From NCBI RefSeq assembly GCF_029227915.1, contig NC_079876.1, positions 4,342,001 through 4,406,000 of the forward strand: DNA of 64,000 nucleotides. The letters run 5' to 3'. The position numbers were made by a program, and so were the translations under genes. Shown piece after piece: positions 1-14,100 of the stretch. The notes under the pieces were generated by a model. That model made no database searches, had not been told where the DNA came from, and saw only the letters and a program-made list of their open reading frames with translations. How positions within the stretch are numbered: the stretch's first letter is position 1; every line of letters starts with the position of its first letter. The DNA is from Hydractinia symbiolongicarpus (Eukaryota > Cnidaria > Hydrozoa > Anthoathecata > Hydractiniidae).

Positions 1-373
1 AAATTTTTAAATGAAGCGCTACCACAGCGCCCAGTGTAATCGCTCAATTCCGGCAATCATGTCAAATTAAGATGAATGTTATTTCTTGGAGTTCAATTGT
101 CTCATTTATCACATTTATCAGGTCACAGTCCAAATTTAGTTCTATTAAGTCCCACATTCAATCGTTTCACTGTTAAAAGCGATGCAACCTAGTATTAACA
201 GATAAATATCGCTAAATACATGTTGGTACGAATATGTTAACCAACCGTTGTAACTCAAATGGACTGACATCGATAGAAAGTCAGTGAAATGTAGTATTTG
301 AAACTGTCGCTATTTCTTCAGCGCGCGATAACGGATAAGATTGGTCCCACAGTAAAGAATGACTTATTTATCT
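1..373. repeat. Reference satellite monomer (anatomy)
   Basis: The first unit is given as a guide. Landmark AAATTTTTAAAT occupies +1 to +12. GCGCT-ACCAC-AGCGC, a 5-bp inverted repeat with a 5-nt loop, lies at +16 to +30. Around +86 most units have TTGGAGTCCAA, an inverted repeat about a single base (this unit has TTGGAGTTCAA). A GTCCCACAG-like box lies at about +148 and again near +343. From about +244 there are alternating complementary boxes CCGTT, AACGG and CCGTT (partly mutated here), and a CG-rich patch CAGCGCGCGATAACGG precedes the end. Near-copies of this variant, marked by CGCTCAATTCC, recur at 4471 and 50024. Confidence 0.85.
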
Positions 374-2606
374 AAATTTTTAAATAAAGCGCTACCACAG
401 CGCCTGGTGTAATCGCTGAGTTGCGGCAATTATGTCAAATTAAGAAGAATGTTATTTCTTGGAGTCCAATTGTCTCACTTTCACATTTATAAGGTCACAG
501 CCCAAAATCAGTTCAATTAAGTCCCACAGTCAATTGTTTTACTGTTAAAAGCGATGTAACCTAGTAATACCGGAAAGATATCACTAAATACATGTTGGTA
601 AGAATATGTGACTCAACCGTTGTAGCTCAAACGGATTGATACTGTTAGAAAGTCAATGAAATGTACTTTTTGAAACTGTCTCTATTTCTTCATGGCGGGA
701 TAAAGGCTGGGATTGGTCTTACAGCAAGAAATGACATATTTATCTAAATTTTTAAATGAAGCGCTACCACAGCGTCTAGTGTAATCGCTGAGTTCCGGCA
801 ATCATGTCAAATTAAAAAGAATGTTATTTCTTGGAGTACAATTGTCTCATTTATAACATTTATAAGGTCACAGTCAAAAATCAGTTCAATTTAATTCCAC
901 AGTCAATCGTTTCACTGTTAAAAGCAATGCAACCTAGTAATATGAGAAAAATATCGCTAAATACATGTTGGTACGAGTATGTGACGCAACTGTTGTAACT
1001 GAAGCGGATTGATACCGTTAGAAAGTCAATGAAATGTAGTTTTTGAAACTGTCGCTATTTCTTCAGCGCGCGATAACGGCTAGGATTGGTCCCACAGTAA
1101 AAATGACTTAATTAACTAAATTTTTAAATGAAGTGCTACCCCAGCGCCCAGTGTAATCGCTGAGTTCCGGCAATCACGTCAAATTAAGAAGAATGTTACT
1201 TCTTGGAGTTCAATTGTCTCACTTATAAAATTTATCAGGTCACAGTCCAAAGTTGGTTCAATTAAGTCCCACAGTCAATCGTTTCATTGTTAATAGCGAT
1301 GCAATCTAGAAATATCAGAAAAATATCGCTAAATAATAATTGGTACGAATATGTGACCCAACCATTGTAACTCAAACGGACTGACACCGTTAGAAAGTCA
1401 ATGAAATGTAGTATTTGAAACTGTCGCTATTTCTTCAGCGCGCGATAACGGATAGGATTGGTCCCACAGTAAAGAATGACTTATTTATCTAAATTTTTAA
1501 ATAAAGCGCTACCACAGCGCCTGGTGTAATCGCTGAGTTGCGGCAATTATGTCAAATTAAGAAGAATGTTATTTCTTGGAGTCCAATTGTCTCACTTTCA
1601 CATTTATAAGGTCACAGCCCAAAATCAGTTCAATTAAGTCCCACAGTCAATTGTTTTACTGTTAAAAGCGATGTAACCTAGTAATACCGGAAAGATATCA
1701 CTAAATACATGTTGGTAAGAATATGTGACTCAACCGTTGTAGCTCAAACGGATTGATACTGTTAGAAAGTCAATGAAATGTACTTTTTGAAACTGTCTCT
1801 ATTTCTTCATGGCGGGATAAAGGCTGGGATTGGTCTTACAGCAAGAAATGACATATTTATCTAAATTTTTAAATGAAGCGCTACCACAGCGCCCAGTGTA
1901 ATCGCTGAGTTCCGGCAATCATGTCAAATTAAAAAGAATGTTATTTCTTGGTGTACAATTGTCTCATATATAACATTTATAAGGTCACAGTCAAAAATCA
2001 GTTCAATTTAATTCCACAGTCAATTGTTTCACTGTTAAAAGCAATGCAACCTAGTAATATGAGAAAAATATCGCTAATTACATGTTGGTACGAGTATGTG
2101 ACGCAACTGTTGTAACTGAAGCGGATTGATACCGTTAGAAAGTCAATGAAATGTCGTTTTTGAAACTGTCGCTATTTCTTCAGCGCGCGATAACGGCTAG
2201 GATTGGTCCCACAGTAAAAATGACTTAATTAACTAAATTTTTAAATGAAGTGCTACCCCAGCGCCCAGTATAATCGCTGAGCTCCGGCAATCACGTCAAA
2301 TTAAGAAGAATGTTACTTCTTGGAGTTCAATTGTCTCACTTATAAAATTTATCAGGTCACAGTCCAAAGTTGGTTCAATTAAGTCCCACAGTCAATCGTT
2401 TCATTGTTAATAGCGATGCAATCTAGAAATATCAGAAAAATATCGCTAAATAATAATTGGTACGAATATGTGACCCAACCATTGTAACTCAAACGGACTG
2501 GCACTGTTAGAAAGTCAATGAAATGTAGTTTTTGAAACTGTCGCTATTCTTCAGCGCGCAGTAACCGCTAGGATTGGTCCGAAGGTAAAGAATGACTTAT
2601 TTATCT
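374..2606. repeat. Two tandem copies of a three-monomer unit (1,117 bp)
   Basis: Units starting at 374, 746 and 1118 are repeated in order at 1491, 1863 and 2235. Distinctive variants recur at the same offset: GCGCCTGGTGTAATCGCTGA at the first unit, CATGGCGGGATAAAGGC at the second boundary, and AAGTGCTACCCCAGCGCCC in the third. The copies are nearly identical until about 2500, where the second changes to a CTATTCTTCAGCGCGCAG variant. The near-identity indicates a recent duplication, probably by unequal exchange. Confidence 0.92.
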
Positions 2607-4842
2607 AAATTTTTAAATGAAGCGCTACCACAGCGCCCAGTGTAATCGCTGAGTTCCGGCAAGCACTTTAAATTAGGAAGAATGTTTTTCTTGGAGTCCA
2701 ATTGTCTCATTTATCACATTTATCAGGTCACAGTCCAAAGTTCGTTCAATTAAGTACCACATTCAATCGTTTCACTTTTAAAAGCGATGCAACCTAGTAA
2801 TAACAGATAAATATCGCTAAATACATGTTGGTACGAATATGTGACCCAACGATTGTAACTCAAACGGACTGACACTGTTAGAAAGTCAATGAAATGTAGT
2901 TTTTGAAACTGTCGCTATTCTTCAGCGCGCGATAACGGCTAGGATTGGTGCCACGGTAAAGAATGACTTATTTATCTAAATTTTTAAATGAAGCTCTACC
3001 ACAGCGCCCAGTGTCATCGCTGAGTTCCGGCAAGCACATCAAATTAGGAAGAATGTTATTTCTTGGAGTCCAATTGTCTCATTTATCACATTTATCAGGT
3101 CACAGTCCAAAGTTCGTTCAATTAAGTACCACATTTAATCGTTTCACTTTTAAAAGCGATGCAACCTAGTAATAACAGATAAATATCGCTAAATACATGT
3201 TGGTACGAATATGTGACCCAACCGTTGTTACTCAAACGGACTGACATCGATAGAAGGTCCGTGAAAAGTAGTATTTGAATCTGTTTCTATTTTTTTAGCG
3301 CGCGCTAACGGCTAGGATTCGTCACACGGCTAAAACGTGACTTTTTTATCTTAATTTTCAAATGAAGCGCTACCACAGGGACCTGTGTAATCGCTGAGTT
3401 CCGGCAAGCACATCAAATTAGGAAGAATGTTATTTCTTGGAGTCCAATTGTCTCATTTATCACATTTATCAGGTCACAGTCCAAAGTTAGTTCAATTAAG
3501 TACCACATTCAATGGTTTCACTGTTAAAAGCGATGCAACATAGTAATAACAGATAAATATCGCTAAATACATGTTGGTACGAATATGTGACCCAACCGTT
3601 GTAACTCAAACGGACTGACATCGATAGAAAGTCCGTGAAAAGTAGTATTTGAAACTGTCTCTATTTTTTCAGCGCGCGCTAACGGCTAGGATTCGTCACA
3701 CGGCTAAAACGTGATTTTTTTATCTTAATTTTCAAATGAAGCGCTACCACAGGAACCAGTGTAATGGCTGAGTTGCGGCAATCATGTCAATTTAGGAAGA
3801 ATGTTATTTCTTGGAGTCCAATTGTCTTACTTTTTCATTTATAAGGTCACAGCCCAAAATCAGTTCAATTAAGTCCCACAGTCAATCGTTTCACTGTTAA
3901 AAGCGATACAACCTAGTAATACCGGAAGGATATCACGAAATACATGTTGGTCCGAATAGGTGACTCAACCGTTGTAACACAAAGGGATTGATACTGTTAC
4001 AAATTCAATGAAATGTAGTTTTTGAAACTCTCTCTATTTCTTCGGCGCGGGATAACGGCTAGGATTGGTACCACAGTAAAAAATGACTTATTAATCTTAT
4101 TTTTTAAATGAAGCGCTACCACAGCGCCCAGTGTAATCGCTGAGTTCCTGCAATCACGTCAAATTAAGAGGAATGTTATTTCTTGGAGTCCAATTGTCTC
4201 ATTTATCAAATTTATCAGGTCACAGTCCAAAGTTAGTTCAATTAAGTCCCACAGTCAATCGTTTCATTGTTAAAAGCTATGCAACCTAGTAATATCAGAA
4301 AAATATCGCTAAATATATGTAAGTACGAATATGTGACCCAACCGTTGTAACTCAAACGGACTGACACGGTTAGAAAGTCAATGAAATGTAGTTTTTGAAA
4401 CTTTCGCTATTTCTTCAGCGTGCGATAACGGCTAGGATTGGTCACACGGTAAAGAATGATTTAAATATCTAAATTTTTAAATGAAGCCCTACCACAGCGC
4501 CCAGTGTAATCGCTCAATTCCGGCAATCATGTCAAATTAAGATGAATGTTATTTCTTGGAGTTCATTGTCTCATTTATCACATTTATCAGGTCACAGTCC
4601 AAATTTAGTTCTATTAAGTCCCACATTCAATCGTTTCACTGTTAAAAGCGGTGCAACCTAGTATTAACAGATAAATATCGCTAAATACATGTTGGTACGA
4701 ATATGTTAACCAACCGTTGTAACTCAAATGGACTGACATCGATAGAAAGTCAGTGAAATGTAGTATTTGAAACTGTCGCTATTTCTTCAGCGCGCGATAA
4801 CGGATTGGATTGGTCCCACAGTAAAGAATGACTTATTTATCT
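2607..4842. repeat. Six variant monomers including the CGGCTAAAACGTG type
   Basis: Units start at 2607, 2978, 3352, 3726, 4098 and 4471. Those at 3352 and 3726 are preceded by a distinctive junction variant, ATTCGTCACACGGCTAAAAC then GTGA, a T-run and TCTTAATTTTCAAATG. Units from 2978 to about 3980 recur at 8571 to about 9570 (offset 5,593 bp, 15 units). Units from 3726 to 4842 recur at 49279-50396 (offset about 45,553 bp). A minus- or plus-strand frame can be read through single variants here, for example plus 2963-3169, but it only reflects satellite sequence. Confidence 0.88.
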
Positions 4843-6080
4843 AAATTTTTAAATAAAGCGCTACCACAGCGTCTGGTGTAATCGCTGAGTTGCGGCAATC
4901 ATGTCAAATTAAGAAGAATGTTATTTCTTGGAGTCCAATTGTCTCACTTATAACATTTATAAGGTCACAGTCCAAAATCAGTTCAATTTAGTCCCACAGT
5001 CAGTCGTTTCACTGTTAAAGGCGATGCAACCTATTAATATTAGAAAATTATCGCTAATTACATGTTGGTACGAATATGTGACCCAACCGTTGTAACTCAC
5101 ACGGACTGTAACCATTAGAAAGTCAATGAAATGTAGTTTTGGAAACTGTCGCTATTTCTTCAGCGCGCGATAACGGATAGGATTGGTCCCACAGTAAAAA
5201 TTGACTTATTTATCTAAATTTTTAAATGAAGCGCTACCACAACGCCCAGTGTAATCGCTGAGTTCCGGCAATCACGTCAAATTAAAAAGAATGTTTTTTC
5301 TTGGAGTCGAATTGTGTCATTTATCACAATTATCAGGTCACAGTCCAAAGTTAGTTCAATTAAGTCCCACAGTCAATCGTTTCACTTTTAAAAGTGATGC
5401 AACCTAGTAATAACAGATAAATATCGCTAAATACATGTTGGTACGAATATGTTAACCAACCGTTGTAACTCAAATGGACTGACATCGATAGAAAGTCAGT
5501 GAAATGTAGTATTTGAAACTGTCGCTATTTCTTCAGCGCGCGATAACGGATTGGATTGGTCCCACAGTAAAGAATGACTTATTTATCTAAATTTTTAAAT
5601 AAAGCGCTACCACAGCGTCTGGTGTAATCGCTGAGTTGCGGCAATCATGTCAAATTAAGAAGAATGTTATTTCTTGGAGTCCAATTGTCTCACTTATAAC
5701 ATTTATAAGGTCACAGTCCAAAATCAGTTCAATTTAGTCCCACAGTCAGTCGTTTCACTGTTAAAGGCGATGCAACCTATTAATATTAGAAAATTATCGC
5801 TAATTACATGTTGGTACGAATATGTGACCCAACCGTTGTAACTCACACGGACTGTAACCATTAGAAAGTCAATGAAATGTAGTTTTGGAAACTGTCGCTA
5901 TTTCTTCAGCGCGCGATAACGGATAGGATTGGTCCCACAGTAAAAATTGCTTTATTTATCTAAATTTTTAAATGAAGCGCTACCACAACGCCCAGTGTAA
6001 TCGCTGAGTTCCGGCAATCACGTCAAATTAAAAAGAATGTTTTTTCTTGGAGTCGAATTGTGTCATTTATCACATTTATC
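4843..6080. repeat. Two-monomer duplication, 746-bp offset
   Basis: The unit starting at 4843 (AAATAAAGCGCTACCACAGC followed by GTCTGG) recurs at 5589, and the 5216 unit (CACAACGCCCAGTG, GAGTCGAATTGTGTC) recurs at 5962. Similarity at this offset runs from about 4,660/5,405 to about 5,330/6,076. The 5216-type unit also appears at 8199, exactly 2,983 bp away, tying this block to the eight-unit repeat to its right. Confidence 0.9.
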
Positions 6081-9000
6081 AGGTCACAGTCCAAAGTTAA
6101 TTCAATTAAGTACCACATTCAATCGTTTCACTGTTAAAAGCGATGCAACATAGTAATAACAGATAAATATCGCTAAATACATGTTGGTACGAATATGTGA
6201 CCCAACCGTTGTAACTCAAACGGACTGACATCGATAGAAAGTCCGTGAAAAGTAGTATTTGAAACTGTCTCTATTTCTTCAGCGCGCGCTAACGGCTAGG
6301 ATTCGTCACACGGCTAAAACGTGATTTTTTTATCTTACTTTTCAAATGAAGCGCTACCACAGGGACCAGTGTAATCGCTGAGTTGCGGCAATCATGTCAA
6401 ATTAGGAAGAATGTTATTTCTTGGAGTCCAATTGTCTTACTTTTTCATTTATAAGGTCACAGCCCAAAATCAGTTCAATTAAGTCCCACAGTCAATCGTT
6501 TCACTGTTAAAAGCGATACAACCTAGTAATACCGGAAGAATATCACGAAATACATGTTGGTACGAATATGTGACTCAACCGTTGTAACACAAATGGATTG
6601 ATACTGTTACAAATTCAATGAAATGTAGTTTTTGAAACTGTCTCTATTTCTTTGGCGCGGGATAACGGCTAGGATTGGTCCCACAGTAAAAAATGACTTA
6701 TTAATCTAAATTTTTAAATGTAGCGCTACCACAGCGCCCAGTGTAATCGCTGAGTTCCGCCAATCATGTCAAATTAAAAAGAATGTTATTTCTTGGAGTC
6801 CAATTGTCTCATTTATAACATTTATAAGGTCACAGTCAAAAATCAGTTCAATTTAATCCCACAGTCAATCGTTTCACTGTTAAAAGCGATGCAACCTATT
6901 AATATGAAAAAATTATCGCTAATTACATGTTGTTACGAATATGTGACTCATCCGTTGTAACTCAATCGGATTGATGCTGTTAGAAATTCAATGAAATGTA
7001 GTTTTTGAAACTGTCTCTATTTCTTCAGCGCGGGATAACGGCTAGGATAGGTCCCACAGTAAAAAATGACTTATTTATTTAAATTTTTAAATGAAGCGCT
7101 ACCAGAGCGCCCAGTGTAATCGCTGAGTTCCGGTAATCATGTCAAATTAGGAAGAATGTTATTTCTTGTAGTCCAATTGTCTCACTTATAACATTTATAA
7201 AGTCACAGTCCAAAATCAGTTCAATTAAGTCCTACAGTCAATCCTTTCACTGTTAAAAGCGATGCAACCTAGTAATATGAGAAAAATATCGCTAAATACA
7301 TGTTGGTACGAAGATGTGACCCAACCGTTGTAACTCAAGCGGACTGACATCGATAAAAAGTCAGTGAAATATAGTATTTGAAACTGTCTCTATTTCTTTA
7401 GCACGCGCTAACGGCTAGGATTGGTCCCACAGTTAAAAAATGACTTTTTTATCTTAATTTTTAAATGATGCGCTACCACAGCGCCCGGTGTAATCGCTGA
7501 GTTGCGGCAATCATGTCAAATTAAGAAGAATGTTATTCCTTTCAGTCCAATTGTCTCACTTTCACATTTATAAGGTCACAGCCCAAAATCAGTTCAATTA
7601 AGTCCCACAGTCAATTGTTTTACTGTTAAAAGCGATGCAACCTAGTAATACCGGAAAGATATCACTAAATACATGTTGGTAAGAATATGTGACTCAACCG
7701 TTGTAGCTCAAACGGATTGATACTGTTAGAAAGTCAATGAAATGTACTTTTTGAAACTGTCTCTATTTCTTCATGGCGGGATAAAGGCTGGGATTGGTCT
7801 TACAGCAAGAAATGACATATTTATCTTAATTTTTAAATGAAGCGCTACCACAGCGCCCGGTGTAATCGCTGAGTTGCGGCAATCATGTCAAATTAAGAAG
7901 AATGTTATTTCTTTGAGTCCAATTGTCTCACTTTCACATTTATAAGGTCACAGCCCAAAATCAGTTCAATTAAGTCCCACAGTCAATTGTTTTACTGTTA
8001 AAAGCGATGCAACCTAGTAATACCGGAAAGATATTACTAAATACATGTTGATAAGAATATGTGACTCAACCGTTGTAGCTCAAACGGATTGATACTGTTC
8101 GAAAGTCAATGAAATGTACTTTTTGAAACTGTCGCTATTTCTTCAGCGCGCGATAACGGATAGGATTGGTCCCACAGTAAAAAATGACTTATTTATCTAA
8201 ATTTTTAAATGAAGCGCTACCACAACGCCCAGTGTAATCGCTGAGTTCCGGCAATCACGTCAAATTAAAAAGAATGTTTTTTCTTGGAGTCGAATTGTGT
8301 CATTTATCACAATTATCAGGTCACAGTCCAAAGTTAGTTCAATTAAGTCCCACAGTCAATCGTTTCACTTTTAAAAGTGATGCAACCTAGTAATAACAGA
8401 TAAATATCGCTAAATACATGTTGGTACGAATATTTGACCCAACGATTGTAACTCAAACAGACTGACACCGTTAGAAAGTCAATGAAATGTAGTTTTTGAA
8501 ACTGTCGCTATTCTTCAGCGCGCGATAACGGCTAGGATTGGTGCCACAGTAAAGAATGACTTATTTATCTAAATTTTTAAATGAAGCGCTACCACAGCGC
8601 CCAGTGTAATCGCTGAGTTCCGTCAAGCACATCAAATTAGGAAGAATGTTATTTCTTGGAGTCCAATTGTCTCATTTATCACATTTATCAGGTCACAGTC
8701 CAAAGTTCGTTCAATTAAGTACCACATTCAATCGTTTCACTTTTAAAAGCGATGCAACCTAGTAATAACAGATAAATATCGCTAAATACATGTTGGTACG
8801 AATATGTGACCCAACCGTTGTTACTCAAACGGACTGACATCGATAGAAAGTCCGTGAAAAGTAGTATTTGAAACTGTCTCTATTTCTTTAGCGCGCGCTA
8901 ACGGCTAGGATTCGTCACACGGCTAAAACGTGACTTTTTTATCTTAATTTTCAAATGACGCGCTACCACAGGGACCTGTGTAATCGCTGAGTTCCGGCAA

Positions 9001-11115
9001 GCACATCAAATTAGGAAGAATGTTATTTCTTGGAGTCCAATTGTCTCATTTATCACATTTATCAGGTCACAGTCCAAAGTTAGTTCAATTAAGTACCACA
9101 TTCAATCGTTTCACTGTTAAAAGCGATGCAACATAGTAATAACAGATAAATATCGCTAAATACATGTTGGTACGAATATGTGACCCAACCGTTGTAACTC
9201 AAACGGACTGACATCGATAGAAAGTCCGTGAAAAGTAGTATTTGAAACTGTCTCTATTTCTTCAGCGCGCGCTAACGGCTAGGATTCGTCACACGGCTAA
9301 AACGTGATTTTTTTATCTTACTTTTCAAATGAAGCGCTACCACAGGGACCAGTGTAATCGCTGAGTTGCGGCAATCATGTCAAATTAGGAAGAATGTTAT
9401 TTCTTGGAGTCCAATTGTCTTACTTTTTCATTTATAAGGTCACAGCCCAAAATCAGTTCAATTAAGTCCCACAGTCAATCGTTTCACTGTTAAAAGCGAT
9501 ACAACCTAGTAATACCGGAAGAATATCACGAAATACATGTTGGTACGAATATGTGACTCAACCGTTGTAACACAAATGGATTGATACTGTTACAAATTCA
9601 ATGAAATGTAGTTTTTGAAACTGTCTCTATTTCTTTGGCGCGGGATAACGGCTAGGACTGGTCCCACAGTAAAAAATGACTTATTAATCTAAATTTTTAA
9701 ATGTAGCGCTACCACAGCGCCCAGTGTAATCGCTGAGTTCCGCCAATCATGTCAAATTAAAAAGAATGTTATTTCTTGGAGTCCAATTGTCTCATTTATA
9801 ACATTTATAAGGTCACAGTCAAAAATCAGTTCAATTTAATCCCACAGTCAATCGTTTCACTGTTAAAAGCGATGCAACCTATTAATATGAAAAAATTATC
9901 GCTAATTACATGTTGTTACGAATATGTGACTCATCCGTTGTAACTCAATCGGATTGATGCTGTTAGAAAGTCAATGAAATGTAGTTTTTGAAACTGTCTC
10001 TATTTCTTCAGCGCGGGATAACGGCTAGGATAGGTCCCACAGTAAAAAATGACTTCTTTATTTAAATTTTTAAATGAAGCGCTACCACAGCGCCCAGTGT
10101 AATCGCTGAGTTCCGGTAATCATGTCAAATTAGGAAGAATGTTATTTCTTGTAGTCCAATTGTCTCACTTATAACATTTATAAAGTCACAGTCCAAAATC
10201 AGTTCAATTAAGTCCTACAGTCAATCCTTTCACTGTTAAAAGCGATGCAACCTAGTAATATGAGAAAAATATCGCTAAATACATGTTGGTACGAATATGT
10301 GACCCAACCGTTGTAACTCAAGCGGACTGACATCGATAAAAAGTCAGTGAAATATAGTATTTGAAACTGTCTCTATTTCTTTAGCACGCGCTAACGGCTA
10401 GGATTGGTCCCACAGTTAAAAAATGACTTTTTTATCTTAATTTTTAAATGAAGCGCTACCACAGCGCCCGGTGTAATCGCTGAGTTGCGGCAATCATGTC
10501 AAATTAAGAAGAATGTTATTCCTTTCAGTCCAATTGTCTCACTTTCACATTTATAAGGTCACAGCCCAAAATCAGTTCAATTAAGTCCCACAGTCAATTG
10601 TTTTACTGTTAAAAGCGATGCAACCTAGTAATACCGGAAAGATATCACTAAATACATGTTGGTAAGAATATGTGACTCAACCTTTGTAGCTCAAACGGAT
10701 TGATACTGTTAGAAAGTCAATGAAATGTACTTTTTGAAACTGTCTCTATTTCTTCATGGCGGGATAAAGGCTGGGATTGGTCTTACAGCAAGAAATGACA
10801 TATTTATCTTAATTTTTAAATGAAGCGCTACCACAGCGCCCGGTGTAATCGCTGAGTTGCGGCAATCATGTCAAATTAAGAAGAATGTTATTTCTTTGAG
10901 TCCAATTGTCTCACTTTCACATTTATAAGGTCACAGCCCAAAATCAGTTCAATTAAGTCCCACAGTCAATTGTTTTACTGTTAAAAGCGATGCAACCTAG
11001 TAATACCGGAAAGATATCACTAAATACATGTTGATAAGAATATGTGACTCAACCGTTGTAGCTCAAACGGATTGATACTGTTAGAAAGTCAATGAAATGT
11101 ACTTTTTGAAACTGT
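6080..11115. repeat. Eight-monomer higher-order duplication, 2,983-bp offset
   Basis: About 2.05 kb, from roughly 6,080 to 8,130, is repeated at 9,063 to 11,115. The offset is the same at both ends tested: TATCACGAAATACATGTTGG at 6541 and 9524, and TACAGCAAGAAATGACATAT at 7801 and 10784. Each copy has the same order of variants, including the CGGCTAAAACGTG junction, the TTTGGCGCGGGATAACGG unit, the TGTTGTTACGAATATGTG unit and two GCGCCCGGTG units. Copies differ only by scattered substitutions. Confidence 0.92.
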
Positions 11116-14100
11116 GTCTATTTCTTCAGCGCGGGATAACGGCTAGGATTGGTCTTACAGTAAGAAATGACATATTTACCTAAATTTTTAAATGAAGCGC
11201 TACCACAGCGGCCAGTGTAATCGCTGAGTTCCGGCAACCATGTCAAATTGAGAAGAATGTTATTTCTTGTAGTTCAATTGTCTCACTTATAACATTTATA
11301 AAGTCACAGTCCAAAATCAGTTCAATTAAGTCCCACAGTCAATCCTTTCACTGTTAAAAGCGATGCAACCTAGTAATATGAGAAAAATATCGCTAAATAC
11401 ATGTTGGTACGAGTATGTGACGCAACCGTTGTAACTGAAGCGGATTGATACCGTTAGAAAGTCAATGAAATGTAGTTTTTGAAACTGTCGCTATTTCTTC
11501 AGCGCGCGATAACGGCTAGGATTGGTCCCACAGTAAAAATGACTTAATTAACTAAATTTTTAAATGAAGTGCTACCCCAGCGCCCAGTGTAATCGCTGAG
11601 TTCCGGCAATCACGTCAAATTAAGAAGAATGTTATTTCTTGGAGTACAATTGTCTCATTTATAACATTTATAAGGTCACAGTCAAAAATCAGTTCAATTT
11701 AATCCCACAGTCAATCGTTTCACTGTTAAAAGCGATGCAACCTAGTAATGTGAGAAAAATATCGCTAAATACATGTTGGTACGAATATGTGACCCAACCG
11801 TTGTAACTCAAGCGGACTGACATCGATAAAAAATCAGTGAAATATAGTATTTGAAACTGTCTCTATTTCTTTAGCACGCGCTAACAGCTAGGATTGGTCC
11901 CACAGTTAAAAGATGACTTTTTTATCTTAATTTTTAAATGAAGCGCTACCACAGCGCCCGGTGCAATCGCTGAGTTGCGGCAATCATGTCAAATTAAGAA
12001 GAATGTTATTTCTTTGAGTCCAATTGTCTCACTTTCACATTTATAAGGTCACAGCCCAAAATCAGTTCAATTAAGTCCCACAGTCAATTGTTTTACTGTT
12101 AAAAGCGATGCAACGTAGTAATACCGGAAAGATATCACTAAATACATGTTGGTAAGAATATGTGACTCAACCGCTGTAGCTCAAACGGATTGATACTGTT
12201 AGAAAGTCAATGAAATGTACTTTTTGAAACTGTGTCTATTTCTTCAGCGCGGGATAACGGCTAGGATTGGTCTTACAGTAAGAAATGACATATTTATCTA
12301 AATTTTTAAATGAAGCGCTACCACAGCGGCCAGTGTAATCGCTGAGTTCCGGCAATCATGTCAAATTAAGAAGAATATTATTTCTTGTAGTCCAATTGTC
12401 TCACTTTTAACATTTATAAAGTCACACTCAAAAATCAGTTCAATTAAGTCCCACAGTCAATCGTTTCACTGTTAAAAGCGATGCAACCTAGTAATATCAG
12501 AAAAATATCGCTAAATACATGTTGGTACGAATATGTGACTCAACTGTTGTAACTCAAACGGATTTATACTGTTAGAAAGTCAATGAATTGTAGTTTTTTG
12601 AAACTGTCGCTATTTCTTCAGCGCGCGATAACGGTTAGGATTGGTCCCACAGTAAAGAATGACTTATTTATCTAAACTCTTAAATGAAGCGCTACCACAG
12701 CGCCCAGTGTAATCGCTGAGTTCCGGCAATCATGTCAAATAAAGAAGAATGTTATTTCTTGGAGTCCAATTTTGTCAATTATCACATTTATCAGGTCACA
12801 GTCCAAAGTTAGTTCAATTAAGTCACACAGTCAATCGTTTCACTGTTAAAAGCGATGCAACCTAGTAATATTAGAAAAATATCGCTAAATACATGTTGGT
12901 ACGAATATGTGACCCAACCGTTGTAACTCACACGGACTGTAACCGTTAGAAAGTCAATGAAATGAACTTTTTGAAACTGTCGCTATTTCTTTAGAGCCGG
13001 ATAACGGCTAGGATTGGTCCCACAGTAAAAAATGACTTATTTATCTAAATTCTTAAATGAAGCGCTACCACAGCGCCCAGTGTAATCGCTGAGTTCCGGC
13101 AATCATGTCAAATTAAAAGGAATGTTATTTCTTGGAGTCCAATTGTCTCACTTATAAGATTTATAAGGTCACAGTCAAAAATCAGTTCAATTTAATCCCA
13201 CAGTCAATCATTTCACTGTTAAAAGCGGTGCAACCTATTAATATGAGAAAATTATCGCTAAATACATGTTGGTACGAATATATGACTCATCCGTTGTAAC
13301 TCAAACGGATTGATGCTGTTAGAAAGTCAATTAAATGTAGTTTTTGAAACTGTCTCTATTTCTTCAGCTCGGGATAACGGCTAGGATTGGTCCCACAGTA
13401 AAAAATGACTTATTTATCTAAATTTTGAAATAAAGCGCTACCACAGCGACCAGTGTAATCGCTGAGTTCCCGCAATCATGTCAAATTAAGAAGAATGTTA
13501 TTTCTTGTAGTCCAATTGTCTCACTTATAACATTTATAAAGTCACAGTCCAAAATCAGTTCAATTAAGTCTCACAGTCAATCGTTTCACTGTTAAAACGA
13601 TGCAACCTAGTAATATCAGAAAAATATCGCTAAATACATGTTGGTACGGATATGTGACCCAACCGTTGTAACTCACACAGACTTTAACCGTTAGAGAGTC
13701 AATGAAATGTAGTTTTTGAAACTGTCGCTATTTCTTCAGCGCGCGATAACAGATAGGATTGGTCTTACAGTAAGGAATGACATATTTATCTAAATTTTTA
13801 AATGAAGCGCTACAACAGCGCCCAGTGTAATCTCTGAGTTCCGGCAATCATGTCAAATTAAAAATAATGTTATTTCTTGGAGTCCAATTGTCTCACTTAT
13901 AACATTTATAAGGTCACAGCTCAAAATCAGTTCCAATTAAGTCCCACAGTCAATCGTTTCACTATTAAAAGCGATACAACCTAGTATTACCGGAAAGATA
14001 TCACGAAATACTTTTTGGTACGAGTATGTGACGCAACCGTGGTAACTGAAGAGGATTGATACCGTTAGAAAGTCAATGAAATGTAGTTTGTGAACCTGTC

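Noticed and set aside
2963-3169. 68-residue plus-strand opening
   Set aside because: Lies within a single satellite monomer and depends on variant bases removing stops. Neighbouring units are closed.
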